DNA of 64,000 nucleotides from Streptomyces sp. NBC_00582. GTDB lineage: Bacteria; Actinomycetota; Actinomycetes; Streptomycetales; Streptomycetaceae. The DNA lies in contig NZ_CP107772.1 in NCBI RefSeq assembly GCF_036345155.1, positions 1,054,001 through 1,118,000 of the forward strand, written 5' to 3'. Positions 32,584 to 40,654 of this stretch are shown here, in pieces. Position 1 is the stretch's first letter, and the number at the start of each line of letters is the position of its first letter. The notes under the pieces were generated by a model. It ran no database searches and was not told the DNA's origin. It saw only the letters and a list, made by a program, of their open reading frames with translations. A program made the translations under genes and the position numbers.

Positions 32584-32702
32584 CCGGCCGCCGCGAGCAT
32601 TTCCAGGGCTGACAGGGCGAGTTGGGCGGCCAGGGCGGGGCCGTAGCCGGGTTCGGCGAGGGAGACCCGGGTACGGCGTTCGAGGAAGCCGGATGTATCG
32701 CG

Positions 32703-32726
32703 GGCGTATCGAAAAGCGCATACGCC
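32703..32726. promoter_or_regulatory. Inverted repeat upstream of vanZ-like gene
   Basis: GGCGTAT-N10-ATACGCC ends 31 bp before the VanZ ATG. The spacer contains CGAAAAG. A related repeat precedes the two-component genes at 33504. The 120 bp before it (32584-32702) carry only an unrecognised minus-strand open frame. Confidence 0.5.
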
Positions 32727-32757
32727 GCCGCGACGGCGCTCCCTGTCCCATGGGGGC

Positions 32758-33474
32758 ATGCATCGCATCCCATCCCCGTCGGCGCCGCCCCGCCGCCTGC
32801 GCGGGGTCGTGTTCCTCGGCCTGGCGGTCCTCGGCCTGGCGAGCGCCGCGTTCCTGGTGCGGCGGCCGCTCATGATGTCCGCACCGATGTGCATGGCCGG
32901 GCGGTGGCACGGCTGCTTCGACACGTTCAACGGTGTGGTGCTCATGACGTTGGTCGCGCTGCCGTTGGCCGCGCTGGTGGCGTGGGCCCTGGCGCACCGA
33001 CGGCGTGCCGCCGGGGTCACCTCGGCGTGGCGGATGTCGTGGGCCGAGGTGGGAATGGTGTACGGGACGGTGCCGTTCCTGTGGCTGACCATGATGCCGG
33101 GCGCCGCGCCCGGCATCGCCCCCGCCCGGGTGAGCCTGGTACCGCTGCGGGACCTGGTCACGATGGGGCCGCTCGGGATCATCGGGAACCTGCTGGTCTT
33201 CGCGTCGCTGGGGTTCTTCGCCCCGATGCGCTTCGCCGCACTGGCGTCGCCGCCGCGGATCCTGGCGCTCGGGGCGGGCTGCTCGGTCCTGGTGGAGACC
33301 GCGCAGTACGTCCTGCGGCTGGACCGGGTGTCCTCCGTGGACGACGTGCTGGTCAACGCCGCCGGCGCCGTGCTGGCGGGGCTGGCGTCGCGCCGCTGGT
33401 GGCGCACCACGGCGCAAGCGCCGTCGGACCGGCCTCGCCCCGCGCCGGAACCGGAACCGGGACCGGCGGGCTGA
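32758..33474 (+). CDS. VanZ-like membrane protein
   Basis: 238 aa with about five hydrophobic segments (residues about 17-36, 60-80, 100-118, 137-158, 165-185 and a last near 205). The VanZ-like core is seen as VPLRDLVTMGPLGIIGNLLVFASLGFFAPM and SVLVETAQYVLRLDRVSSVDDVLVNAAGAVLAGLASRR. VanZ proteins are associated with low-level teicoplanin resistance, but most actinobacterial members have no proven role. It is followed directly by an OmpR-type two-component system, with similar inverted repeats before both, so the pair probably controls it. Confidence 0.85.
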   Translation: MHRIPSPSAPPRRLRGVVFLGLAVLGLASAAFLVRRPLMMSAPMCMAGRWHGCFDTFNGVVLMTLVALPLAALVAWALAHRRRAAGVTSAWRMSWAEVGMVYGTVPFLWLTMMPGAAPGIAPARVSLVPLRDLVTMGPLGIIGNLLVFASLGFFAPMRFAALASPPRILALGAGCSVLVETAQYVLRLDRVSSVDDVLVNAAGAVLAGLASRRWWRTTAQAPSDRPRPAPEPEPGPAG

Positions 33475-33498
33475 GCGGGCTGAGCGGGCTGAGCGGGC
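33467..33498 (+). repeat. 9-bp direct repeat at the end of the vanZ-like gene
   Basis: The unit CGGGCTGAG is repeated about 3.5 times in tandem, starting in the last codons of the VanZ-like gene and crossing its TGA. It is probably replication slippage. In-frame TGAs recur in each unit, so the stop is protected. Confidence 0.7.
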
Positions 33499-33503
33499 GC
33501 CTT

Positions 33504-33524
33504 CGCATATGTCGGCGATATGCG
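33504..33524. promoter_or_regulatory. Inverted repeat before the two-component genes
   Basis: CGCATAT-GTCGGCG-ATATGCG lies 20 bp before the regulator ATG. It resembles the repeat at 32703 (GCGTAT / ATACGC). The transcript leader is likely very short. Confidence 0.55.
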
Positions 33525-33544
33525 GTGCTGTCTAGGCTTCACGG

Positions 33545-34240
33545 ATGCGCGTACTGATCGTGGAGGACGAGCCCTATCTCGCCGAAGCCGTCCGTGACGG
33601 TCTGCGGCTGGAGGCGATCGCCGCGGACATCGCCGGTGACGGCGACTCCGCACTGGAGCTGTTGAGCGTCAACTCCTACGACCTCGCCGTCCTCGACCGC
33701 GACATCCCCGGCCCCTCCGGCGACGAGGTCGCCCGGCGCATCGTCGCCTCCGGCAGCGGCATCCCGATCCTCATGCTGACCGCTGCCGACCGGATCGACG
33801 ACAAGGCGTCCGGGTTCGGGCTCGGCGCCGACGACTACCTCACCAAGCCGTTCGAGCTGCGCGAGCTCGTGCTGCGGCTGAGGGCGCTCGACCGCAGGCG
33901 CGCGTACGCCCGGCCTCCGGTCCGCGAGCTCGCGGGCCTGCGGCTCGACCCCTTCCGCCGGGAGGTCTTCCGTGACGGACGGTACGTGGCCCTGACCCGT
34001 AAGCAGTTCGCCGTCCTGGAAGTCCTCGTCGCCGCCGAGGGCGGGGTCGTCAACGCCGAAGAGCTGCTGGAGCGGGCCTGGGACGAGAACGCCGACCCCT
34101 TCACCAACGCCGTGCGCATCACCGTCTCCGCCCTGCGCAAGCGGCTCGGCGAACCCTGGGTCATCTCCACCGTGCCGGGTGTCGGCTACCGCGTCGACAC
34201 CGGCCCCGGCACCACCCGCCAGGGCGGGACGCATGCGTAG
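33545..34240 (+). CDS. OmpR-family response regulator
   Basis: 231 aa. The receiver begins MRVLIVEDEPYLAEAVRDGLRLE, with phospho-acceptor Asp in LAVLDRDIPGPSGDEVARRI, LMLTAADRIDDKASGFGLGADDYLTKPFELREL, and the winged-helix effector at about 130-225 (ALTRKQFAVLEVLVAAEGGVVNAEELLERAW, SALRKRLGEPWVISTVPGVGYRV). The histidine kinase start overlaps its stop by 8 bp. It most likely regulates itself and the vanZ-like gene through the CGCATAT-type repeats. Confidence 0.93.
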   Translation: MRVLIVEDEPYLAEAVRDGLRLEAIAADIAGDGDSALELLSVNSYDLAVLDRDIPGPSGDEVARRIVASGSGIPILMLTAADRIDDKASGFGLGADDYLTKPFELRELVLRLRALDRRRAYARPPVRELAGLRLDPFRREVFRDGRYVALTRKQFAVLEVLVAAEGGVVNAEELLERAWDENADPFTNAVRITVSALRKRLGEPWVISTVPGVGYRVDTGPGTTRQGGTHA

Positions 34241-35312
34241 ACGCCCAGGGCTCAGCGCCCGGCTGAAACTGGCCCTCAGCTACGCCGGGTTCCTCGCCGT
34301 CGCCGGCGCCCTGTTGCTGGCCGTGGTGTGGGGGTTCCTGCTGCGCTACGTACCCGACAACTCCCAGGGGCTGCTGGGGGTCTCGCCCAACCGCTACCTC
34401 CTGGTGCGCACCTTCGCCCCCGCCGCGGCCGAGGCGATGGTCTTCCTGCTGGTGTTCGGCCTCGTCGGCGGATGGATCCTCGCCGGCCGGATGCTCGCAC
34501 CGCTCACCCGGATCACCGCCGCGGCACGGATGGCCGGGAACGGATCGCTGTCCCACCGGATCCGCATGGAAGGCCGCCGGGACGAATTCCGCGTGCTCTC
34601 CGACGCTTTCGACTCGATGCTCGAACAACTCGAGTCCCATGTCGGCGAGCAGCGTAGGTTCGCCGCGAACGCCTCCCACGAACTGCGCACCCCGCTGGCC
34701 ATCTCGCAGACACTCCTCGACGTCGCCCGCAAGGACCCCGGACGGAAGCAGGACGAACTCATCGAACGCCTGTACGTCGTCAACGCCCGCGCGATCGACC
34801 TCACCGAGGCCCTCCTGCTGCTCAGCCGTAGCGACCGCGGACACTTCACCCGCGAGAGCGTCGACCTCTCCCTCGTCGCCGAGGAAGCCGCCGAGACCCT
34901 GCTCCCCCTCGCCGAACAGCGCCGGATCGCGTTCGAGGTCACCGGCGGGACGGCCCCGGCCAGCGGCTCCGCGGAGCTCCTGCTGAGGATGGTCACGAAC
35001 CTCGTCCAGAACGCCATCGTCCACAACCTCCCCGCCGGCGGCACGGTGACGGTCCACACCGAGGCGTGGGACGACGTGAGCGTGGTGCGGGTGGAGAACA
35101 CGGGCCCTCCGGTGCCGTCGGAACTGGTGCCGACCCTCACCGAACCCTTCCAGCGCGGAACGGAACGGGTACGCACCGACGAGCACGCCGGCGTCGGCCT
35201 GGGGCTCGCCCTCGTGCACAGCATCGTGCGCGCCCACGACGGGACCCTCGACCTCGTTCCCCGACCCGTCGGCGGTCTCGTCGTCACGGTGCGGCTTCCG
35301 GGCCCGCCGTAG
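34233..35312 (+). CDS. OmpR-type sensor histidine kinase
   Basis: 359 aa from the ATG at 34233, which overlaps the regulator stop. Two transmembrane helices (about 12-35 and 65-88) enclose a short extracytoplasmic loop of about 30 residues. Then come HAMP (MLAPLTRITAAARMAGNGSLSHRI), HisKA with RRFAANASHELRTPLAISQTLL, and HATPase with NLVQNAIVHN and GVGLGLALVHSIV. The short sensor loop resembles intramembrane-sensing kinases that follow envelope stress, which would suit a VanZ neighbour. Its last 29 bp overlap the convergent AraC gene. Confidence 0.92.
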   Translation: MRRRPGLSARLKLALSYAGFLAVAGALLLAVVWGFLLRYVPDNSQGLLGVSPNRYLLVRTFAPAAAEAMVFLLVFGLVGGWILAGRMLAPLTRITAAARMAGNGSLSHRIRMEGRRDEFRVLSDAFDSMLEQLESHVGEQRRFAANASHELRTPLAISQTLLDVARKDPGRKQDELIERLYVVNARAIDLTEALLLLSRSDRGHFTRESVDLSLVAEEAAETLLPLAEQRRIAFEVTGGTAPASGSAELLLRMVTNLVQNAIVHNLPAGGTVTVHTEAWDDVSVVRVENTGPPVPSELVPTLTEPFQRGTERVRTDEHAGVGLGLALVHSIVRAHDGTLDLVPRPVGGLVVTVRLPGPP

Positions 35313-36153
35313 GTGTGGTGCCCGAGGGCGGATCGGCCCAGGCCACGTCGTCGACCGCGAGCCACGGCGCGCGCGCAACGGCCGTGGGCGTCACCCCGGC
35401 GAAGGCCATGACGTCCCGATGCAGATGCGACTGGTCGACGAAGCCGCTCTCGGCCGCCACCAGGGCGGGGCTGTGACCCGCGGAGAGGCGGTGGGCCACA
35501 TGGTCGAAACGGACCAACTGCGCGGCGCGCTTGGGGGTGAGGCCGATCTGGGAGCGGAACCGGGCCCACAGCCGCTTACGGCTCCATCCGACCTCGGCCG
35601 CGAGCTGCTCGACCCGGATCTGCCCCCGGCTGCCCACCATCCGCCGCCAGACGTGGGCGACTTCGGGATGGACCGCCCGGCCCGCCTCCTGTCCCCGGGC
35701 GAGCGCGGCCTCCGCGATCGCGAACCGGTCGTCCCACGACTCGGCGGCGTGCAGCCGCTCCACCGTGCGCGGGGCGTCGCGGCCCCAGAGATCATGGAGG
35801 GAGACCACTCCCCCCGACTCCAGCGAGCCGCCCAGCAGCGTGTGCGCGACCACCGGTGACAGCCGCACCTGAAGGCACTCGATGTCCCGGCCGCGCACCC
35901 GAACGCTGCCGGGCGTGAGGCCGAGGACGGCGCTGCCTCGCTGCTGCCGACCACCGACGTCGTCGACGAGCAGCCCCTCTCCGAGGTCGAGGACCACCGT
36001 GACAGCGGGGTACGGGACCACCTGAAGATCGACGACGTCCGTGGTGCGGTCGCGGAATCCGGCCATGGCGACGCCCGGCAGCCGGCCGGGCCGCGTCGGG
36101 GTGGCGATGTCCCACCTGGCCGCGGCGTCACGGGCCCACTCGGCAGGGCGCAT
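35284..36153 (-). CDS. AraC-family transcriptional regulator
   Basis: 289 aa. The N-terminal half looks like a cupin-type sensor (VPYPAVTVVLDLGEGLLVDD, VRGRDIECLQVRLSPVVAHTLLGG). The C-terminal 100 residues hold two HTH motifs: QLAAEVGWSRKRLWARFRSQIGLTPKRAAQLVRFDHVAHRL and LVAAESGFVDQSHLHRDVMAFAGVTPTAV. It is convergent and overlapping with the sensor kinase, and divergent from the amidase with 119 bp between starts, so the amidase is a plausible target. Confidence 0.9.
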   Translation of the reverse strand: MRPAEWARDAAARWDIATPTRPGRLPGVAMAGFRDRTTDVVDLQVVPYPAVTVVLDLGEGLLVDDVGGRQQRGSAVLGLTPGSVRVRGRDIECLQVRLSPVVAHTLLGGSLESGGVVSLHDLWGRDAPRTVERLHAAESWDDRFAIAEAALARGQEAGRAVHPEVAHVWRRMVGSRGQIRVEQLAAEVGWSRKRLWARFRSQIGLTPKRAAQLVRFDHVAHRLSAGHSPALVAAESGFVDQSHLHRDVMAFAGVTPTAVARAPWLAVDDVAWADPPSGTTPTAGPEAAP

Positions 36154-36272
36154 GGCTCCAGGCTACGAGCCGCTCCCGGCGGTGGCGCCGCCGTCGCGAC
36201 ATTTGTCCAAGACCCGACCTCCGGCAGGCGAGAACACTGACAGCCCATCACCCACTCGGGAGAGGACAGCTC

Positions 36273-37712
36273 GTGACGCACGATCCGATCGACCCCTTCA
36301 CACCGGCCGTCGAGCTCGCCGCGGCCGTACGCCGCAAGGAGGTGAGCCCGGTCGAGGTGGCCGAGTGCTACCTGGCACGGATGGACGAGCTCGATCCCCG
36401 GCTCAACGCGTTCTGCCACCGGGCCGACCACGACGTCCGCAAGGCCGCGTCCGCGGCGGCCGACGCGGTGGTACGGGCGGCGTCGGCCGAGGACCTCCCG
36501 CCGTTCCACGGCGTCCCGCTCCCGATCAAGGACCTCGTCGACGTGGCCGGCTGGCCCACGACCCACGGGAGCGCCGGCGCCGACCGGGCACCGGCCGCGG
36601 CGTCGGACCCGATCGTGCGACGGTTCGTGGACGCGGGGTTCGTCCTGCTCGGGAAGACCACGACCTCCGAGTTCGGCACCGTGTCGTTCACCGAAAGTGA
36701 GGCCCTGGGCATCTCCCGCAACCCGTGGGACCCGGACCGTACGCCGGGCGGGTCGTCGAGCGGGGCGGGCGTCGCCGTCGCCTCCGGGATGGCGCCCCTC
36801 GCCCACGCAGCGGACGGCGGCGGGTCGATCCGCGTCCCGGCCTCCTGCACCGGCCTCGTCGGACTCAAGCCAACCCGTGGGCGGGTCACGAACGCGACCG
36901 TGGACAGCGAGGGGCTGGCCACCCATGGCGTGCTCACCCGCTCGGTGGCCGACAGCGCGGCCGCTCTGGACGTACTCGCCCGCCACGATCCGGCCGCGTG
37001 GTGGTCACCCCCGACGCCCTCGCGATCCTTCACCGACGCGTTGACGACGGCCCCGCCGCGAGGACTGCGGATCGGTGTCCTCGTCGATCCTCCCCTCGAC
37101 GGGCTGAACGTCGACCCGGCCTGCGCGGCGGCGGTCGACACGACCCTGCGGACCCTCGAATCGGTCGGCCACCACCTCGTCGACGTACCCCTTCCGCTGC
37201 CCGGGACCGACGAGCTGGTCACCGCGTTCACGACCATCTGGAACGTCGGAGGCGCCGGGGTGGCACTCGCGGATCCGGACCGCGTAGAGCCCCACAACCG
37301 GGCTCTGCGCGAGGCGGCGCGCGCCCTCGACTCCTGGGCCTACGCGGAGGGCGTGCAGAGGACGCAACGCCTGTCGCGGCGCATCGTCGAGGCCTTCGTC
37401 AGCGGCTACGACCTTCTCGTCACGCCCACGATGTCGTGCCTGCCGCCACCGGTCGGCTTCTGGCGAACCGGCGCCGCGGACGACCCCATGACGCCGCTGT
37501 TGAAGAGTTACCCGCTGGCCGTTTTCACCTCCCTGTTCAACGTGACCGGCCAACCGGCGATCTCCGTTCCCGTCCACCACGACGCCGCCACCGGCCTGCC
37601 CGTCGGCGTCCAGCTCGTCGCCGCACCATGGCGGGAGGATCTCCTGCTCCAGGTGTCCCGCACCCTGGAACTGGCCCACCCCTGGATCGACCGCCGCCCG
37701 ACTGTGGGCTGA
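36273..37712 (+). CDS. Amidase (amidase signature family)
   Basis: 479 aa from a GTG at 36273 with GGGAGAGGA upstream. The Ser-cisSer-Lys triad is visible: Lys 86 in GVPLPIKDLVDVAG, the Ser 161-163 run in TPGGSSSGAGVAVASGM, and nucleophile Ser 185 in ADGGGSIRVPASCTGLVGLKPTRGR. There is no signal peptide, so it is cytoplasmic. The family hydrolyses amides from acrylamide-like to aryl and carbamoyl substrates; the true substrate is unknown. The divergent AraC regulator probably controls it. After it, 37713-37863 shows no gene. Confidence 0.92.
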   Translation: MTHDPIDPFTPAVELAAAVRRKEVSPVEVAECYLARMDELDPRLNAFCHRADHDVRKAASAAADAVVRAASAEDLPPFHGVPLPIKDLVDVAGWPTTHGSAGADRAPAAASDPIVRRFVDAGFVLLGKTTTSEFGTVSFTESEALGISRNPWDPDRTPGGSSSGAGVAVASGMAPLAHAADGGGSIRVPASCTGLVGLKPTRGRVTNATVDSEGLATHGVLTRSVADSAAALDVLARHDPAAWWSPPTPSRSFTDALTTAPPRGLRIGVLVDPPLDGLNVDPACAAAVDTTLRTLESVGHHLVDVPLPLPGTDELVTAFTTIWNVGGAGVALADPDRVEPHNRALREAARALDSWAYAEGVQRTQRLSRRIVEAFVSGYDLLVTPTMSCLPPPVGFWRTGAADDPMTPLLKSYPLAVFTSLFNVTGQPAISVPVHHDAATGLPVGVQLVAAPWREDLLLQVSRTLELAHPWIDRRPTVG

Positions 37713-37863
37713 CGGCCTCATGTGCTCGTGCCCGCCGGTGAACGCCTTCACGGCCACCCGTGGCGGGGAGCCGGACTGACCGTCCGCATCGAGGTGTTGC
37801 GCCTGGCCTTCAGCGGAAGGTCTCATTGAGCCGACATTCACTCGCGCACCCAAGGCAGAGAAG

Positions 37864-38301
37864 ATGACCTCGCAGCCCCACCCCGTCGACCACGAACTCA
37901 TCCAGGCCGCGGCCCATGTCGCGCGCACTCGATGCCGCGGCGACAACCACACCATGGCGGCTGCGGCCCGCGCCCGGGACGGACGGATCGTCACCGCCGT
38001 CAACGCGTACCACTTCACGGGAGGCCCCTGCGCCGAGTTGGTCCTCATCGGCGCGGCGGCCGCCCAGGGCGTGTACGAGCTGGACACGATCGTCGCCGTC
38101 GGCGACCGCGATCGCGGGGTCGTGCCGCCGTGCGGTCGGTGCCGCCAAGTACTTCTCGACTACTTCCCGGCCCTGAGGGTGATCGTCGGCGCGGGCGACC
38201 GTCTCCGCGCCGTCTCCGTCAGCGACCTGCTCCCGGAAACCTACGTCTGGGCCGACCACCAACTCGACGCCGAACCGACCACGCCGGTCAGCACGAACTG
38301 A
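37864..38301 (+). CDS. Cytidine-deaminase-like protein (blasticidin-S-deaminase type)
   Basis: 145 aa. The zinc-site motifs are GGPCAELVLIGAAAAQG (the Cys-Ala-Glu box) and VPPCGRCRQVLLDYFP (PC-x2-C). N-terminal HTMAAAARARDGRIVTAVNAYHF is typical of blasticidin-S deaminases and related nucleoside deaminases. Such proteins are zinc-dependent and tetrameric, acting on free nucleosides or nucleoside antibiotics. Substrate is uncertain. The ATG at 37864 has AGGCAGAGAAG upstream. Beyond it, 38302-38446 carries an unassigned minus-strand open frame. Confidence 0.82.
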   Translation: MTSQPHPVDHELIQAAAHVARTRCRGDNHTMAAAARARDGRIVTAVNAYHFTGGPCAELVLIGAAAAQGVYELDTIVAVGDRDRGVVPPCGRCRQVLLDYFPALRVIVGAGDRLRAVSVSDLLPETYVWADHQLDAEPTTPVSTN

Positions 38302-38446
38302 CACCGGCCGCGGGGACGTCGGCGGTCGTGATGGATCTCGTCGGTCACCCCCGCCGCACTGTCCTGGATCCGGGTGGTGGCCTCGGTCAGCTCCAGCGCG
38401 GCCCGCTCCTCCCCCAGAAGGGGGCCCTCGCCTCCCCCGTCGGCGG
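38302..38446. other. Intergenic stretch with an unassigned minus-strand open frame
   Basis: On the minus strand this DNA reads a helix-like segment (EERAALELTEATTRIQDSAAGVTDEIH) without a plausible start or ribosome site. It may be the remnant of a lost gene. No family was recognised. Confidence 0.3.
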
Positions 38447-39205
38447 TCAGCCCGCTGTCGGGCGCTGTGGGCCCTGCGCCCGCACGAACCCGTGGCTCCG
38501 CTCCACTTTCGCCACGTGCAGGGTGTAGCTCTGGTACCACTCGTCCCGTCCGCGCCGTTGCGCCGCGCGGTGCTCGGCGTTGCGGCGCCACTGTGTGAGG
38601 GCGTCGGCGTCGCGGAAGTAGCCGACGGTGATGCCCAGGCCGCCCGGGGTCTGCGCGTGGTCCATCCCCAGGAAGCCGGGGACGTCCTTCACCAGGTCTT
38701 CCATGCGTGCGTCGGTCTCGCCGTAGCCGCTCTGGTTCTCGGTGCGCACCGCGGTGAAGACGGCGGCGTAGTAAGGGGGTTCATGGGCCTCGACGGGCGT
38801 CACGGGCACGTGGGAGTGATCGCTTCGCCGTCGTGCGTACACCTCGATCTCGATCTTCATACGGGGGTCGGACAGGCCGCACACGAGCATCGACGCGGCC
38901 GGCCGAACCTCACCGAAGCGGCGGCGCAGGACCGGCCAGCAGGGCTCGAAGTCCCCGCGGTCGGGCAGCAGATAGCGCACCCGCACCACGTCGGCGAAGG
39001 TGCACGTCGCCTCGGCCAGCGCGGCCTCGACATTGCGCAGGCACTGCTCGGCCTGCTCCACGACGTCGTCGGAGATCGTCATGGTGGTGTAGTCGAACCC
39101 GGTCGTCCCGGACACATGCACCCAGTCGCCGTCGACCACCGCACGGGCATAGCCGATCTGCTCCTCGAAGGTGGAGCCGCTGAGGACCGCACGTCGCTCT
39201 GTCAT
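38447..39205 (-). CDS. RidA-family enamine deaminase fused to an antibiotic-biosynthesis-monooxygenase (ABM) domain
   Basis: 252 aa. Residues 1-130 are a RidA/YjgF domain: YARAVVDGDWVHVSGTTGFDYTT, QAEQCLRNVEAALAEATCTFADVVRVRYLL and PAASMLVCGLSDPRMKIEIEVYARR. Residues 145-240 are an ABM ferredoxin-like barrel: PYYAAVFTAVRTENQSGYGETDARMEDLVKDVPGFLGMDHA, ITVGYFRDADALTQWRRNAEH. RidA domains hydrolyse reactive enamines; ABM domains act on polyketides, haem or small reactive compounds. The fused form suggests a stepwise detoxification. It is divergent from a LysR regulator, which probably controls it. Confidence 0.88.
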   Translation of the reverse strand: MTERRAVLSGSTFEEQIGYARAVVDGDWVHVSGTTGFDYTTMTISDDVVEQAEQCLRNVEAALAEATCTFADVVRVRYLLPDRGDFEPCWPVLRRRFGEVRPAASMLVCGLSDPRMKIEIEVYARRRSDHSHVPVTPVEAHEPPYYAAVFTAVRTENQSGYGETDARMEDLVKDVPGFLGMDHAQTPGGLGITVGYFRDADALTQWRRNAEHRAAQRRGRDEWYQSYTLHVAKVERSHGFVRAQGPQRPTAG

Positions 39206-39232
39206 GCGCCGAACGCTAAGTGACCAGCACGG

Positions 39233-39279
39233 ATACGTCTAATACAGCCCGAGGCATGCCCTGATATCTCTAGACGTAT
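39233..39279. promoter_or_regulatory. Long inverted repeat in the RidA-fusion / LysR divergent promoter
   Basis: ATACGTCTA (39233-39241) and TAGACGTAT (39271-39279) are perfect 9-bp inverted arms 29 bp apart. The right arm covers the LysR ATG at 39278. This is a strong candidate for the LysR operator with autorepression. Confidence 0.65.
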
Positions 39280-40198
39280 GGAGCGTCCCGAACTACCGCT
39301 GCAACAGCTGCACGCCTTCGTCGTGCTCGCCGAGGAACTCCATTTCGGTCACGCGGCCGCCCGCCTGGGCATCGCCCAGCCCCCGCTGAGTCAGCAGATC
39401 CGCCGGCTGGAGGACAAGGTCGGCCACGCCTTGTTCAGCCGTGAACCAGGACGCGTCGCCCTCACCCCGGCGGGCCGGGAACTGCTGCCCGCCGCCCGGC
39501 GGGCCCTCACCGGTCTCGCGGACGGCCTGACCGCGGCGCGAGCCGTCGGCAGCGGCCGGGCCGGGCGGCTGCGGATCGGCTTCGCCGCCTCCCTCGCGCT
39601 GACCGTTCTGCCCGGTCTGCTGCGCGGCTTCCGGCATCGGTTTCCCGACGTTGACCTGGACATCCAGGAGATGACCAGCGCGCCGCAGATCGCCGCCCTG
39701 CACGACAGGACCATCGACATCGGTCTGCTGCGCGAACCCCCCACCGACGAAACGGAACTCGGCTTCCGGACGGTGCTCAGCGAGCCGTTCGTGGCGGTCC
39801 TGCCGTCCACCCATCCGCTGGCCGCCCAACGGGCCGTGCGGATCGGGCAGTTGGCCGACTCGCCCTTTGTGCTGCTTCCCCGAGCGGTCGGCCCGCAGTT
39901 GTACGACCAGATCACCGGCCTGTGCACCGCGGCGGGGTTCACCCCGCGGATCGCCCAACATGCCGTGGAGTGGCAGACCGTGTGCGCCCTGGTGGAAACC
40001 GGCCTGGGTGTCTCCCTGGCCCCGGCGAGCATCCGGCGCATCCGCCTCAAAGGGGTCGCCTTCCGCGGGGTCAAGCCCGACACCGCCCGCACGCGAGTCG
40101 CCGTCGCCTGGCGCAAGTACGACCGGAACCCCCTGGTCGGACATCTCCTGGCGACCGTCAGCCAGGATCCGCCCGGGCTCAGCCGCCCGGCACCGTGA
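39278..40198 (+). CDS. LysR-family transcriptional regulator
   Basis: 306 aa. The N-terminal HTH is LPLQQLHAFVVLAEELHFGHAAARLGIAQPPLSQQIRRLEDKVGHALFSR; the rest is the two-lobed substrate-binding domain with LRIGFAASLALTVLPGLLRGFRHRFPDVDLDIQE and VGPQLYDQITGLCTAAGFTPRIAQHAVEWQTVCALVETGLGVSLAP. This binding domain resembles BenM/CatM types that bind aromatic acids. It starts 72 bp from the divergent RidA fusion. The ATG lies inside the inverted repeat and has no good ribosome site, so a leaderless mRNA is possible. Confidence 0.93.
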   Translation: MERPELPLQQLHAFVVLAEELHFGHAAARLGIAQPPLSQQIRRLEDKVGHALFSREPGRVALTPAGRELLPAARRALTGLADGLTAARAVGSGRAGRLRIGFAASLALTVLPGLLRGFRHRFPDVDLDIQEMTSAPQIAALHDRTIDIGLLREPPTDETELGFRTVLSEPFVAVLPSTHPLAAQRAVRIGQLADSPFVLLPRAVGPQLYDQITGLCTAAGFTPRIAQHAVEWQTVCALVETGLGVSLAPASIRRIRLKGVAFRGVKPDTARTRVAVAWRKYDRNPLVGHLLATVSQDPPGLSRPAP

Positions 40199-40654
40199 CG
40201 GTGCGCGTCTCCGGCGAGCGGCCGTGTCCCTCCGCCGTTCGGCCGAGGGGGGCGCTCTCGACGCTCCGGCACGCGGACGGTCGGCCGAGGTGAACTCGCC
40301 CGGTGCGACGGAAGGATCGAGCTCCCGTCCCCCCGTCGCAGGACCGTGCCGATGTCACCGCAGCCACCTGCCCCGGCAACCGGAACGGTCCTCCCCACGG
40401 CCCCTCGCTCGGCGCCCGGCACCGAACCTTCCGACACAGCGCTGCAACACCGCGTCACCACCACCGGGCGCCTCCCCTCCCACGGCGTCATGTGCGGGGC
40501 GGAGAGCTCGTAAGCGCTCGCCTGGCGCACACAGCCTCGGCCGCGGTGGCGGGGAGTCGGCGAACCATGCCACACCCCGCACGACGCGGTGCCGGGGCAG
40601 CCGTCGATTTCGGGCGGGCACGGCAGGCAGGCGGCAGAAGGTCGCCGAGCCCTT
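40199..40654. other. 456-bp intergenic region, no gene recognised
   Basis: The DNA between the LysR stop and the convergent DJ-1 gene has short open frames in several phases, none with a start, a ribosome site or recognisable similarity. No strong hairpin was found. Confidence 0.5.

Noticed and set aside
32584..32702. Minus-strand frame reading LAEPGYGPALAAQLALSALEMLAAAG as a gene
   Set aside because: No start or ribosome site downstream of the vanZ promoter repeat and no family recognised. It may be a remnant but cannot be supported.
33467..33498. The CGGGCTGAG tandem as a binding-site array
   Set aside because: It crosses the vanZ stop with 9-bp period, which is less than a helical turn; slippage explains it better than protein binding.
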